Positions 1 to 12,221 are shown, counted from the stretch's first letter. The stretch: 64,000 bases of DNA from Orientallactaga sibirica (GCA_036365145.1 JAEOAD010000034.1:16893501-16957500); one strand, 5' to 3'. Numbers and translations are program-made. The notes: a model not told the origin generated them from the sequence alone.

Positions 1-1084
1 GCTAAATTTGGGAACTTTTTTTCAATTTTAAATTTTCTAGTGTATTTCTTTTTCTCTGAGCCTAAATATGGCTATTGTCTCCTACACGCATCTTAGGTGT
101 TTTGTTTGTCTTCTATAGAAGCTCAGCTTAACAAATTTCTCTGTTTTTATATTCCAGAAAGCTCTCTGAGCATTTTTTAATTAGTTCAATCTTAGTTCAG
201 TTTGAAATTTCAGCTCTAAGTTCAAACCGGGTCTTGATTTTCCTGTACCAGTATCTTTTCCTTGGCAATATTAGTCTTGCCTAGATCTGTTCCGTAGAAG
301 AAATAGAGTTGGTAGTTTCAATTTCAGAAGAACTCATATTAGAAGCTATTTCTCTTTTAAATAATAACAGAATTACAAGAAAAGATGGTCAGGCAGGAAA
401 GTTTCATAAACTGTGAATAATAGGCCCATGCTAGAATTGATTCAAGTGTTTAATTATTTGTCGAAAGAAGGTTGTCTGTAGGCTTCACATTAGAAGAGAC
501 TATATTGATTTTATTATTCAGGAAAGGTAATAATTTTGATATAGAAAAAAAAAAAAAGGACCAGTTACTCTCCTAAGCAATAATGACAAAATGTTTGTCA
601 AGATACCACTAGTGACTGAGAAAATGAAAGGGCCAAAGAGCCTTTCTTCTTTATTTCATGTCATCAATCATGTGGACTCTAAACCTTCAGGGAATGTCAC
701 AATAATGTAGGTTGCATTCTAGACATTTTTGAAGTAGAGAAAAGATACACCAATTTCTTTTATATTTATGTCAGTACCATACTAATGTCTTTGACTGAGT
801 GCCCTGTAATAAGAAAACCTGCAGCTTCAGACATCAACCTATATTTTTAAGGTGTATGCAGTCATTCAACAGAGGTATATAAATGGCCATCTGAGGTCCA
901 ACATAACAAGGTCAGACAGTAAAAAGATTAATATATTTCATATGCTATGAATGAAAAAAGCAGATGGAATTTAAGGTGGTTACTCATAGGAACTAGATAA
1001 AACAATAATGTAACAAATAAACTGAATTATCAGAAGCAGCACAATGGAAAGGAATGAACATTCAGAGAGTTGAATTTAAAAACC
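1..1084. other. Unannotated AT-rich stretch
   Basis: I see no gene, recognisable repeat or RNA here. The only low-complexity element is a run of about 13 A at 546-558. Any exon would have to be too short or too degenerate to recognise by eye. Confidence 0.5.
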
Positions 1085-1195
1085 TGCACTTTAGTTTTAT
1101 GTCTACTTCTAATGGATTATCTGACATGGGAGGAGATAACCTGGTTTCTATGGGGCTTCAATTTCTGCATGTTTAAAATGGATAACAATAAAATG
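1085..1195 (+). repeat. MIR-like ancient SINE relic
   Basis: The segment GGGGCTTCAATTTCTGCATG followed by TTTAAAATGGATAACAATAA matches the order and wording of the MIR core and 3' part, in which a 'cctcagtttcctcatctgtaaaatggg' type sequence is followed by 'ataataat'. The copy is heavily diverged, as expected for a mammal-wide element. The call is from memory of the consensus. Confidence 0.5.
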
Positions 1196-3640
1196 TATAT
1201 GTAAATATTCAGGAGCTCTTCCAGACCTGTGGTTTCATACCCTCATTGTAAAAATGACAAGAGCATTTAGGAGCTAAGAGTAAAGTTATGTTGAAGAAAA
1301 TTAGAAAAAAATAGTAAAACAGGAAACATTTCTGAGGAAGGTTAGAGAAAAGTTGACTAAGAGGTGATAAAATGGGTGTAAAGGAAAAGTTCTTTATAAA
1401 TAACTCATTTCAGTGGTCATCCTGTTAGAATATAGAACCTCCAGGATTAATGTAATATGTAAATACTCACAATGCAAAATCTCAAATGGGATTATAGTTA
1501 TTATGCAAGAATTAATGCTGTATATGTTTCACCCAGTGGTAAAATATGATTTAGGAAATCAGCATCTCATGACTACAGATACTTGTATATTTATCAGCTC
1601 TAGATGAATCAGGATTGAGAACAGTGTGCACTGTCCCCTCCATATTTATTGAACATCCAATAAGTCCTTTATGTCAAGAGTCTCTCATATAGTTGAAATA
1701 GTCATTTGCATTCTACATTTATTCATGGATAAATGAAATGCCAAGGTATTATGCTGTGATAGAGCTGAAATGTCAATGCATACAACATGAAGCAAACCCA
1801 TAGCTCTTTCCAGATCTGGGCATTAACAACCTTCAAAGTGAATTCCCCCTTTCATATTTGGTTTGCAGTGAATTGTCTAGATCTGTAGCTTTTTGAGACA
1901 TGGAATCTGTAAATCTTTAGTGAAAAATAAGTGTGCTCGTATCTAAAAAATCAAGAGGTCCTGAAACATTCCGGGAGCTATAATTTATGATGTTCATGTT
2001 GATTTTTCTAAGTGGTTTTATTTTTCCCTTGGCTTCCTTTCATGTGAAATATTGAAAAAATATTGTAAGACCTCAAAGGAGAATAATAAAGGGGGGTCAT
2101 GAGTCAATCATATTCTGTACAGATATGGCAGTAGCTTTGGACATGTGGTAAAATCTCAGGCAGATAATTTAAAGATGATGTAACTAAACTTCATTGACTG
2201 GATCTGCGAAAGTGTGAAGAAACTTCTTGATTTGGAAACTGAGCAGATAGTATTTATGAACAGGAAGCACTAGTTGGTATTGTTAGATAACCTTTCCTTA
2301 CAGGCCATTATGCCTTACCAAGGTGGCATTGCTTATGTGCTAGTCTGAGTTACCTGAAAATGCAAACAGCTTTGCTGATTTCCTCTCTGGGTAAATACAG
2401 AGCAGCCTCACTCTGGCCATAGTACTGGCTTTGGCTTTTCCATTAAGTCAAGAGAACCAATTTAAAATTTTGGCTTCTTTTATTTGGTTAACAAGGAAGG
2501 CAAAGCAATTTGTCCTTGTATATCAAGGTTAGATCTGTACATTTCAGGATGATATAGAGGGGGTAATCATCCCATAAATCAAACAGATCTTAAATTCATT
2601 TAAGTAATTTAAATACAATGAAACTCTTACTACCATGAATTAAGACTTTTGGGTTATTTAGGAATGCATTTTGCTCAATTCTTTAGTTTTTTGTTCACTG
2701 TGTGAAATAATGTTTTGTGTTAGGTGCTCAAAGATGACTGCCTAAGATTGTCAATCTTTAATCACTTGAGATTATGCAAGGGTATAGAGGGATCCTTGTT
2801 TCTCCAGTATTTTAGAAGATATCTTTGGACTCTGGGGAATAAAATGCATTCCTTCTCAGTTCCTCACCTCCCTGCAAATTGATGAAAGTCCTTTGCAGTG
2901 TACACAGATACATTACATGTGAAATGCACCTGCCCTGTTCACTCATTATTTTGAGGGATGACAATATCCAGGAAATGAAAAACAATCTTCCTGTTATCAC
3001 TGGGCATTGATATGACATCAAGGCTTATGGTAGGTAATAGCTTCAAGGAAGAGGGCATAGAAATAAAGAAAAATCATAATAATCTGGGCTCATGTGCTTT
3101 GGGAGAATGTAAACAGTTTGAATTATTAAACTGTCAAGTTGTCAGGTAAGAGACAAACTCAAGTCTGGAGTTGAATTCCTCTGTGGCCCTAGCCCAGGCA
3201 GTGCATTGCACAGGAGGAAGGGGGCAGAGAAAGATTAAAATTCAAACACCTCTTGTCCTGATTGTGATTTTCTATTGTAATTCCCTATGAGCCAGATAGC
3301 TAGTCTGCCTCTTTCAGTCATAGGTGTATTTACTTATTCTGAGTACAATCCTTAGGGAGAAAACCTACTAAACTAGATTGGAAGTAAGTTCTGAAAGAGA
3401 AGAGGAAAGGGAAGTACTATACCAACTTAACTAAAGTATGTAGAAACTTAAAAATATAACTTTTATTATCCTCTAAAAAATAAGTAGTGTTTATTTAGAT
3501 ACCCAAGAGTTCATAACATAGAGTCCCATAGTAACATATCTCATTAAATGTTGTAAAATGCATTTTGAAACTTTTAGAAAGTAACACCTAGCTGTGAGAT
3601 TTGTAATGCTTAGGGCCTCATAGAATCCTGTTCTAATAAA
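1196..3640. other. Unannotated AT-rich stretch
   Basis: No gene is visible. A short segment at 1640-1700 (ATATTTATTGAACATCCAAT...) resembles the antisense 3' end of an L2 element, but it is too short and diverged to list separately. Open frames of 64-69 codons in this stretch show no codon structure or recognisable protein. Confidence 0.45.
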
Positions 3641-3650
3641 GCATATATAT

Positions 3651-3653
3651 GCG

Positions 3654-3702
<49 letters not shown>
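3651..3702. repeat. Compound (GC)n(AC)n microsatellite
   Basis: About five GC dinucleotides lead directly into about 21 AC dinucleotides, preceded by a short ATATAT run. The purity of the AC tract suggests it is likely to vary in length. The cysteine/valine-rich reading frames over it are translations of the repeat, not genes. The GC/AC alternation can form Z-DNA. Confidence 0.97.
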
Positions 3703-3704
<2 letters not shown>

Positions 3705-3936
3705 TCATGTACAAGTTAGCTAGCCTGGTAGATAGACAGATCTTGTATGAGGTTAAACAATAGCATTTTGGACCAGAGCTCTTATTATCTACTTTCTGTA
3801 TGAAGACTCCCCACACAGTAAAGGACTGTGATTATAAAAATTTATTTATTACACTGTGTCAAGATTTTCAACTCCTGTATAGTATATATAGTTAGAATAT
3901 TCATTGGGCTGTTTCTACATTTGCCTCCTTCTTTAC

Positions 3937-3978
3937 AGAGAGAGAGGGAGAGGGAGAGAGAGAGAGAGAGAGAGAGAG
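3937..3978. repeat. (GA)n microsatellite
   Basis: This is a purine tract of AG dinucleotides interrupted by two GGG triplets in its first half, then about 10 pure GA units. It lies only ~235 bp from the AC microsatellite. The Arg-Glu repeat reading frame here is a simple-repeat artefact. Confidence 0.96.
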
Positions 3979-5809
3979 TCCATAATCTGGTGGAGGAATA
4001 TGAGCTTTTCATTGTGACATCAAGATTTTGACAAGTCTGTCTTCATACCTTTTTAAAAAATATGCCACCTATAATCTTCTTTTTCTGAACTTTTTTATAG
4101 TTTATATCTAATTGACTTTTTAACTTGACCCAAAAATAGATAAAAGAAGGAAGAGAGGGAAGAGGAAGAAAGAAAAGAGCCATTCGATGCTGTGAAATTA
4201 TTTGTTGCATTTGAGGATTACAAAACTACATATAAATAAAGTACTAGGTATTATAGTATTTTATTGTACATCCCACAAAGCCATTCTCAATATTATGTTA
4301 AATGAACAGCACCTACTTATTTTATTTTCTATAGAGTTTCTCATGTCAATACATCAATACATGTGGCATATTGAAGAATCTCGATGAACATCATCCAACT
4401 CATGCATGAATCTTGAGGCTTGAGATTGGGGTAGTCTGTGGTGACTTTGTGTTTATGGGTTTGAAATTCTGTATTTCTCTTCAGTTTTCATAGAAACATA
4501 TTTCTTGTCAGGATAATCCGATCATATCCTTTTTATTCTTTGTTTGTTCTATATAGCTTTTCATCCCTGTGTTATCCTTCCTTGCTGGAAATGTAATTAC
4601 CTGTCTTGTATTATTGTCAAAATATAATCAAGTATGTTTGATCCAGAAAAAGGGAAAATTCAGCCGCAACCACTTTAGTATTAATATGAGAAGAATCTTT
4701 CCTTCAAATATTATTTGACTTTCTTTTTAAAAAGTAACACTCTTTCTCTCTCCTTTTGTTTTCTTGTCTTTCAGTTGAATTTATCCTTTTCTATAATTTT
4801 TGTTTGTCTCATTATCTCTTGGTCTTCTTGCAATCTCTTCTGCTTTGTCTGGTTTAGCTTGCCAGATGATTCATCCCATTGTCTTCTGCATCAGACATAA
4901 AGACTATAAGTAGCTATTCACTTACTTGCCTCCTTTGCTAGAGACATTTTAAAGTATCAGTACTATCATATACTTATGAAAAAACAATCTCAATACCTTG
5001 GAATTTCTAATAAGTATTGACTAAATACATGGTATTCATGAGACCCTGAACATCAAATCAGAAAACTGTATCTGATAGTGTATGGATATTTTTGAACTCT
5101 GGCTTATATACTCTGACTTATTTTTAGCCCATTACACAACACACATATGACAAATATAAAATAATATGTTATTCCTATAACTTAGCTGTTTCACTTAGAA
5201 ATATGCTTGTGCTCACTTAGAATCTCCTAATTGTTAACACTATTTTATTTATTTTCTTCAAGAAAATAAGTTTCTTGTGAGTATGAGTATCACAGCAAAC
5301 TGTGGGTGTTGTATTTCTCTGCTGATAAAAATCACCACATAATCCTTTATTGTGTTTTTTTTTTTTAGAAAGCTTTCACATAATATTTTTTAAATGATTT
5401 TTTGTTAAATTACAAAGTTTGTGAACAACTCTATGAATACATATACATATGCAATAAAATTCAAAGCTATCTCTCTATTTGCCTACTCTAATTCATTTGC
5501 CTTATGATATTTCTTGTATTAATGAAAAGACCTTAGTTTCTCAGTATTTTGAATAAGTATAGACATATAGACACATTGATGGAAGTAATTACTGCCTGAT
5601 AGTATCTTTGGTGAGGTGTGTCTTTATGAAAAAATAATATTTGCATTATATATAATATAAATATAACATTGCAATATATATGAATAAAATATGAAATATT
5701 TCATGGATATTGCTTGCCCATGAAAAGCAAAGATGTGGCAATTAATGTTAGGTCAAGTAGTTAAGATGACTGAATGTGATTGGAACTCACAGACAGTTAG
5801 ACACAAGAT
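3979..5809. other. Unannotated AT-rich stretch
   Basis: No gene is recognised. It contains a short polypurine patch at about 4139-4178, a T run near 5355 and a (TA)-rich patch around 5645-5700. It ends where the antisense L1 beginning with a T run at 5810 takes over. Confidence 0.45.
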
Positions 5810-6962
5810 TTTTTTTTTAATTAAGTAGAAACTTTGTATGTATACATCATGTGTTGGTACCATCATTTGCCTCCTCCCTGCCCCCATTCCACTGAGGGCA
5901 CTCCTCAGTTGGAATGCTGTACTCACCATAGGGTTGAAGGTTATGAGATGTGAGAGCACTAGTCAGTCATTGTAAGGGGGGAATGAGGGTGGGCAAACCC
6001 TATGGACTTTCCTTTCTACTCTATGGCTCTTACAATCTTTCTCCTTCTCTCCCACAAAATTCCCTGAGCCATGGTGGGTGTGTTTTAAGTCTACTATAGT
6101 GTTGAGCTCCCAGCAGCTTCTGGATTTCTGCTTTGGTAAGTTTGGAGAATCCTCAGTGCCTGTCTCCATCACTCTGGTGCTGGTTGTCAGGCTCATCACT
6201 GAAGCAGCACTCTTACTCATCTTGCCAATTCTGCCTTAGTTTCACCTGGGCCCTGGCTGATGTGCGAGGGGTGGTTTATCTCGTCAGTTCTCACTGCCTA
6301 CAGAAAAAGGAAAAGCAGATTCTCCAATGGAGACTGAGGTCAGCCTAGATTAAATTGTATAAACATTGTTCATTGTTCATTGTTCATTTTGATGGGTGTA
6401 GCCTCTATTTTGACAAAAAGTAGTGGGAGCTTCACCTTGGAATCCACGATCTTGGTCTCTATAGGATTCTTAGTTGGTTTCCGGTTGTAGCTATGGCTTC
6501 CTTTCCACGGAGCAGATCTCTTAACCATCCAGAGAGCCATGAGTTACTCACCAAGGCAGGATGCCACTGTTACACAGGTGTGTATATCTTGTCAGGCTGT
6601 GTACTTTTATATACCAGTGCCCCCAGCTAGCACACAATGTTGTTGGTCATTTTCCCTTGTCAACTCATGTAGTGCTTTTCATCACTATACATGAAGACCA
6701 TCTGAAAACTGGCTTCCTTCCAGATTCTAGCCGGATATCTTGATATTCTGTGACAGCAGCATGTGGTGTCTTCAGCAGAGGCCTGTACTGTTTGGGGGAA
6801 TCTTGTAGCTCTCTCTAATCAATAGCTCAATGTGTGTTATAACTGATGTCTGGTTCTAGTAGGTATAAATCATCATGCAATGTTTTAGGGTTAGACTTTA
6901 TCCCATCCTCTCGGGGCTCTTATTTGCAAACAATCCCTGCATAGTCCTGATGAGGATTATAT

Positions 6963-6963
<1 letters not shown>

Positions 6964-7005
<42 letters not shown>

Positions 7006-7246
7006 TAGAGAGACAGAGAGAGAGGGAGAGAAAGACAGATAGAGATGGGTGCACCAGCAGCCTCTCAGCTGCTGCAAATGAAATCCATATGGGTGTGCCC
7101 CCTTGTGGTCAAGTGCGGCATTGCACCCTTGTGTCACTGCATCTGGCTAAACATGGGACCTGGAGATTGGAACCTCTGGAGATTGGAACCAGTGTTCCTA
7201 GGCTTAGGAGGCAGGAGCCTTAACCACTAAGCCATCTCTCCAGCCC
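6964..7246 (-). mobile_element. tRNA-derived B2-superfamily SINE
   Basis: On the minus strand this runs from a GGGCTGGAGAGATGGCTTA head (7246 downward) through a tRNA-like region to a GA/CT-rich segment and a 41-base A-tail (T41 at 6964-7004). The long uninterrupted tail suggests a fairly young insertion. A 13-bp block, GGAGATTGGAACC, is repeated in tandem at about 7161-7190. It lies inside the L1 3'UTR, so it is younger than that L1. Confidence 0.93.
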
Positions 7247-7304
7247 GAGGGTTATATCTTTTAATCTGCTATCCAAGAGAAAGGTTTCCATGGTTCATTT
7301 TGGG

Positions 7305-7307
<3 letters not shown>

Positions 7308-7336
<29 letters not shown>
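7308..7336. repeat. (TG)n microsatellite
   Basis: About 14 TG dinucleotides lie just before a pyrimidine tract (7341-7366) in the antisense L1 3'UTR. The tract probably arose by expansion inside the L1 copy. Confidence 0.95.
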
Positions 7337-7338
<2 letters not shown>

Positions 7339-8221
7339 CTTTCCCCTCCCTCCCATTCCCCTTCCCACAAACACTTCCATCCCTATTATCTATCCCTTGA
7401 GTTCTCTGACAGGTATGCCTGCAACTCAATCTGTTCCAGGTTAGGAACCACAGATGAAGGAATACATGCACTGTTTGTCTTTCTATGCTTGTGTGAGTTC
7501 ACTTAGTATGAACTGTTTCAACTCTGTCATTTTCCTACAATTTTCATTATATCATTTTTCTGAACTACTGAGTAGAATTCCACTGTGTAAATGTCCCACA
7601 TCTTTACTATCCAATCATCAATGTGCATCTGGGTTGATTCCAGTTATTAGCTATTGTGAATTGAGCAGCTATTAACATGCTTGAGCTAATATCTCTGCAG
7701 TGAAGAGTGGAGCCCAATAGGCAAATAGCTGGGCCACTTGGTAGCTCTATTTTCATCTTTTTCATGAGTCTCCACTTTGATTTCCATGGTGTTTGTGAAA
7801 ATTTGCACTCCTACCAGCAGTGATTGAGGGTTCCTCTCTTCCCACATAATAGTCAACATTTATTGTCCACAATGCTTTAAAGCTTGAAATTAACAATAAG
7901 AGAAATAACAGAAATTACACTATTAAACAAGGAATAAATCAAAAGTGACATCATAAATTTCTTGAACTAAATAATGATGAAAACACAACATACCTGAACT
8001 TATGGGACCAAATGAATACAGACCTAAGGGGAAAATTTATAGTACTAAATGCCTTCATAACAAACATAAAGAGATCTCAAAATAATAAACTAACTACCCA
8101 CCTAAAGGCATTGGAAAAACAAGAACAATCCAATCCTAAGAGTTCCAGATGAAAAGAAATAATTAAGATCAGAGCAGATATTAATGAATTGGAAACTAAG
8201 AAAACAAGAAAATAGATGAGA

Positions 8222-8425
8222 GCTGGAGAGATGGCTTAAGAGTTAAGGCACTTGCCTGCGAAGCCTAAGAACTTATGTTCAAATCTCCATATCCCACATA
8301 GTCAAATGCACAGTGACACAAGCACACAATGTTGCACATGTTCCACAAGGTCCTGTCACACACATTCTCTCTCTCTGTCTGCCACTTTCTCTATTTCTTC
8401 CAAAATTAAAAAATTAAAAAGAAAA
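8222..8425 (+). mobile_element. tRNA-derived B2-superfamily SINE
   Basis: It starts GCTGGAGAGATGGCTTAAG, with the diagnostic GCCTAAGAAC block, continues through a CA-rich middle and a TCTCTCTCTGTCTGCC pyrimidine segment, and ends in an AATTAAAAA tail. It is inserted within the L1 ORF2 fragment and in the same orientation. Confidence 0.92.
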
Positions 8426-9690
8426 TAGAGGAAATTAAGAGCTGGTTCTTTGAAAAGATAAACAAAATTGATAAACCCCTGGTCAATTTGGTCAAATGGA
8501 AAAAAAAAAAAAAGAGTAGTCTCAAATTAAAATTAGCAATGAAAAGGGAGAGGTCATAACAGACATCAATGAAATTGGAAGAATCATCAAGACATATTTC
8601 CAAAAACTACTCCACAAAATTGGATTACCTGGAGTAAATGGACAAATTTCTAGGCACATACCACCTATAAAAACTAAGTCCAGAATGGATAAGTCTCCTA
8701 AAACTTAGATGCAAACATCCTGAACAAAATCCTTGCAAACCAAATTCAACAGCACATCAAAAGCATTATCCCCCTTAATCAAGCATGCTCCTTCCCAGAG
8801 ATTTAGAGATGGTTCAACATACAGAAATGACTTATTGTAATGCACCACATAAATAAACTAATACAAGAACCACATGATCATTTCAATAGAGGCAGAGAAG
8901 GTATTGAATAAAATACAATATCACTAGGCATGGAGGGTTTATATCTCAATATAATAAAGGCGTGCCTTAAGTCCAAATAGTACTAGAAAAGACTCAAGAA
9001 GTTCCCCTAAAGATTAGGAACAAAATGGGGGTGTCCACTCTTACTAGTCCTCTTCAAACCTAGTACTAGCAATACTAGACCAAGCAATACAGCCGTAGAG
9101 CCCATTATAAAAGGCATACAAATTGGAAAGGAAGAATTCAAAGTGACAAGATATAAAATCCACACAAAAAATCAGTAGCCGTCTTATATGAAAATGATAA
9201 ATATACAGAGAAAGAAATCAGCAAGGCTATTCCATTTTTAATAGCCACCAAAAATCCAATACCTTGGAATAACAGTAACCGAGAATGAGAATTACCTTTT
9301 TAAAGAAAACATAAAAATACTCTGGAAAAAAATGAGGTGGGCATGAGAAGATGGAATTATCTTCCATGTTCCTGGATAGGTGGAGGTAGAATTAATATTG
9401 TGAAAATGGCAATCCTACCAAAAGCAATGTATAGATTCAGTGCAATATAAATACAAATCCCAGCATCATTCTTCATAGAGATAGAAAAAGTGATTTTGGA
9501 ATTTCTATGGAATGGTAGAAGGCTTCAGATATTCAAAAATATCCTCAGCAAAAGAAACACCTCTAGAGATAACACCATACTAGATCTAAAGTTATAGTAC
9601 AAAGCTATAGTAACAAAAGCAGCATGGTGATAGCATAAAACAAACAAATGTAAGACCCAGCCCTTAGTTCAAGCAACTAGTTACCTGATC

Positions 9691-9894
9691 TTTTTATTTA
9701 TTTATTTATTTAACAGAGAAAGAGGAAGAGAGAGAGAAAGAGAATGGGCACACCAGGCCTCTAGCCATGGAAAATGAACTCCAGGCCTGTGTCCCCCCTT
9801 GTGTATCTGGATGGCATGGGTTCTGGGGAATCAAAGTTGGGTTCTTTGGCTGTGCAGGCAAACACCTTCAGCACTAAACCATCCCTCCAACCCC
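9691..9894 (-). mobile_element. tRNA-derived B2-superfamily SINE
   Basis: The plus strand shows a TTTATTTATTTATTTA tail at 9693-9710, then a GA-rich segment, the middle, and the inverted head ending at CCATCCCTCCAACCCC (9894). It is inserted in the L1 ORF2 fragment in antisense orientation to it. Confidence 0.92.
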
Positions 9895-10146
9895 ATGGTT
9901 TCTTGATCTTTAACAAAGGAGCCCATAACATACACTGGAGAAAAGACAGTATCTTTAAGAAATGGTGCAAATCAAGTTGGATGACCACATGTAGAAAAAT
10001 GAAACTAGACACACTCCTCTCATGATTCAGAAAAATCAACTCCAAATCTATTAAATACTTCAAAATAAGAATTTAAACTCTTAATTGCCTGGAAGAAAAA
10101 ATTAAGGGGAACTTCCAAGATATAAGAGAGGGGAAAGACTTCTGAA

Positions 10147-10330
10147 CACATGTTGGTACCATCCTTACCCTCATCTCTGCCCCCCATCCCCGAAGGGACC
10201 CTCTTTATTGGGGATTCCAGTTATCCCCATGGAGATTGTGCATAGAGCATTGTGGGGGTAGCAATCAGTTATGGGGAAGATGAAATGTCTCTGTGCATAA
10301 TGTCCCAATTTGTGGCTCTAGTATTACATG
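10147..10330 (-). mobile_element. LINE-1 3'UTR terminal fragment
   Basis: About 180 bp (CATGTTGGTACCATCC to about TGTGGCTCTAG) match the last part of the L1 3'UTR at 5845-6030 and 49590-49660 in the same orientation. No poly(T) separates it from the ORF2 fragment on its left, so its tail is missing or it was cut by the neighbouring insertion. Confidence 0.8.
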
Positions 10331-10606
10331 AGTTTCAGAAAAAAAATTAGAAATGAGAGGGAAAGAAAAAATGATGGTGAAAAGGAAAGGAATAAATTAG
10401 GTAGTTTCTTGTTTACTCTCCTCTGGAGTGTCTTTCTCATGAACAACTATAAGCTTCCTGCTCCTTCTACATGATCTAGTTCAAATGTTGCATTCTAACT
10501 TCTAGAAATGACACTAATATTCACAAAAGGAACTGTTTCTACTAGATATCTCATAATTCATTTCTTATGCTTATACTATATAAACTTATTTTATTTATTC
10601 ATCTTA
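10331..10606. other. Short unannotated interval between L1 copies
   Basis: No repeat or gene is recognised. It may be original target DNA separating the antisense L1 end from the sense L1 3'UTR that follows. Confidence 0.4.
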
Positions 10607-10651
10607 CCAAAGAGGTAGAAAAGTACCCTGAGGACCAGACAATAGGGAGGG

Positions 10652-10720
10652 TGGAATGGGGGGAGGGTAAGTGTGGGAGGGAGAAAAAGGGTGGGAGGGA
10701 GGGTAGGGGTGGGGGGACAC
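10652..10720 (+). other. G-rich tract with G-quadruplex potential in L1 3'UTR
   Basis: Runs of three to seven G occur repeatedly (GGGGGGAGGG, GGGAGGGAG, GGGTGGGAGGGAGGG, GGGGTGGGGGGA), satisfying the simple four-run pattern for a G-quadruplex. The homologous position is G-rich in the L1 copies at about 35493-35520 and 54380-54510, and C-rich in the antisense copy at 7341-7366. G-quadruplex tracts in L1 3'UTRs are known in other mammals. Confidence 0.8.
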
Positions 10721-10878
10721 AAATAGGGATCCAAATGGAAATGGTACCATAAAATCCTATATTCTGAACAACAGGCTAAAACTGATCCTTCATCAGGCAC
10801 TTAGAGGGAACACCTGAACCACAGAGACCTGGAGAGAACATCATGAAGACCAACCTTAATCTGTTCTTGTTTCTCATT

Positions 10879-10938
10879 CCCTCCCTCCCTCTCTCTTTCT
10901 CTTCTTCCTCTCTCTCTCTCTCTCTCTCTCCCCCCTCC
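10879..10938. repeat. Pyrimidine-rich (CT)n tract
   Basis: A CCCTCCCTCCCTCTCTC start is followed by TTC/CTT interruptions and about 12 pure CT units, then a C run. It lies inside the L1 3'UTR copy. Confidence 0.93.
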
Positions 10939-12167
10939 TCTCTTCCTTGGCACTGACTTATAACTCCCAGTACCAGCATGGGATTAACTTTTGTGATGAG
11001 CTGTTGATCAGAGATGATCAGAGAGACCTACAAGGTTTCCCCAAAATAGACAGATTTCTGTCAGAGTTCTTGATGACCCACCAAAGGTTAATGGTAAAAC
11101 CCTACTGCCAAAGACATCATACATGGTTGAGACAAAACATGGGGTGATCTGGTTGGAATCTGAAAGAGGGTCAGTCCCCAGACAGTTAGCTAGTCTAGTG
11201 CTACATGAGACATGGGGGAAAATGACCAACATCTGTCCAAACAACTTGTAGTCTGAGCTACCTAGCAGGAAAAAACCTGATGTGATGCTCAAACAAGTGC
11301 AAAAGTGGCACACAGCCATGGTGGGTAACCAAATTCTCTTGATTTGGCTAAAATATCCACTCAGTGGAATGGAACTCATTGCTGGAATTGGGAAATAAGT
11401 CAAAACCATTGTCAAAAAATGAGCCCATTATCCAATATCAAACTCCCACCAAATGTGGGCTAGAAGCGGGCCTATGCATATAAAATACTCTGTAAAATAA
11501 CTATGGCCAATCCATATATCTAGTACTAACTTCTTTCTCCATTGGAGACTTTGCTTATCTTTTTCAGATGGACCACCAGCCTATCATACCTCACTAGGGC
11601 CCCAGCTGAATCCATACAGTAACAGGTGAAAAGGGCAAGAGTACAGTTTTCTTGGTGAACCCAACACCAGAAAAAGGCTGAAGGAGATAAACACAGAGAA
11701 CATCCATCTCCTACTAAGCCAGATATCCAGAAACACAGAGGCTTCCAAGAACCTCATCACTGAAGTAGAACTAAAATGAACCCAATGGGGCTCAGGGAAA
11801 TTCAAGGAAGAGGGGGAGGAAAGAGTGTTAGAGCCATAAGTTGGGTCATTATGCACAGACACTTTGCCTATCCCCCATAATTGTTGACTAACCTCATAAT
11901 GCATAACCCACATTCCCCAGTGAGGAGGGTCCCTTTGGAGGGGGAGGGGAGTACAGGGAGGAGGCTACCGGAGTCACCAACATGAATGTAAAATTGGAAT
12001 AATATAAATTTTAAAAAAGAGAAAGAAAAAAAAAAGAAAGCCAAAAAAAAAAAAAAAGGCTATTCTTCATTATGGGTATGTGAGATTGGTGAGGATAAGG
12101 TAATTGTCATATTAATTGTAAGAAAAGGAAATGCAAAAGCATGGAAAATAAGGAAATCTCTAAAAGC

Positions 12168-12189
12168 AAAAAAAAAAAAAAAAAGAAAA

Positions 12190-12221
<32 letters not shown>

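Larger units (their letters stand above)
5810..7864 (-). mobile_element. LINE-1 3' part (ORF2 C-terminus plus 3'UTR), twin-primed copy
   Basis: Read on the minus strand, this begins near 7864 inside the ORF2 C-terminal domain and continues into a long 3'UTR ending in an A-tail (T run at 5811-5820 on the plus strand). The 3'UTR matches five other copies in this window, for example the blocks around GTTGGTACCATC, the AAGCAGATTCTCCAATGGAGA region and the purine-rich tract (pyrimidine-rich here at 7341-7366). The ORF2 part (about 7500-7864) reads as a decayed version of the domain found intact in frame at 50864-51157. A SINE interrupts it at 6964-7246. The adjoining 7865-10146 segment is L1 in the opposite orientation and is probably the inverted 5' half of the same insertion. 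Confidence 0.85.
7865..10146 (+). pseudogene. LINE-1 ORF2 fragment (endonuclease/RT linker to RT), inverted half of L1
   Basis: ORF2 encodes the L1 endonuclease and reverse transcriptase. This plus-strand stretch begins near the end of the endonuclease region (CTGAACTTATGGGACCAAATG), passes the linker, covers the RT region (for example CAGAAATGACTTATTG... CACATAAATAAAC), and the post-RT part near 9390-9640 (ATTGTGAAAATGGCAATCCT), ending at about 10146 around GAGGGGAAAGACTTCTGAA. Frames are broken by many stops and two SINEs lie inside. Its orientation is opposite to the L1 3' part on its left, giving the layout expected from twin priming. Confidence 0.85.
10607..12056 (+). mobile_element. LINE-1 3'UTR, 5'-truncated sense copy
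   Basis: It starts near the GAGGACCAGACAATAGGGAG block shared with the antisense copy at 50690 and runs through a G-rich tract, a CT-rich patch and the ~1 kb 3'UTR body (CACTGAAGTAGA, GTTGGGTCATTATGCACAGA, CCACATTCCCCAGTGAGG) to A-rich tails at 12007-12056. No ORF2 remains, so it is a typical 5'-truncated retrotransposition product. Long frames on either strand (up to 135 codons) are chance openings in untranslated sequence. Confidence 0.9.

Noticed and set aside
3491..3816. Cys/Val-repeat and Ala/Arg frames on the minus strand
   Set aside because: They are produced by the (GC)n(AC)n microsatellite.
11008..11415. 135-codon open frame on the minus strand
   Set aside because: It lies antisense within an L1 3'UTR whose other copies do not keep the frame open.
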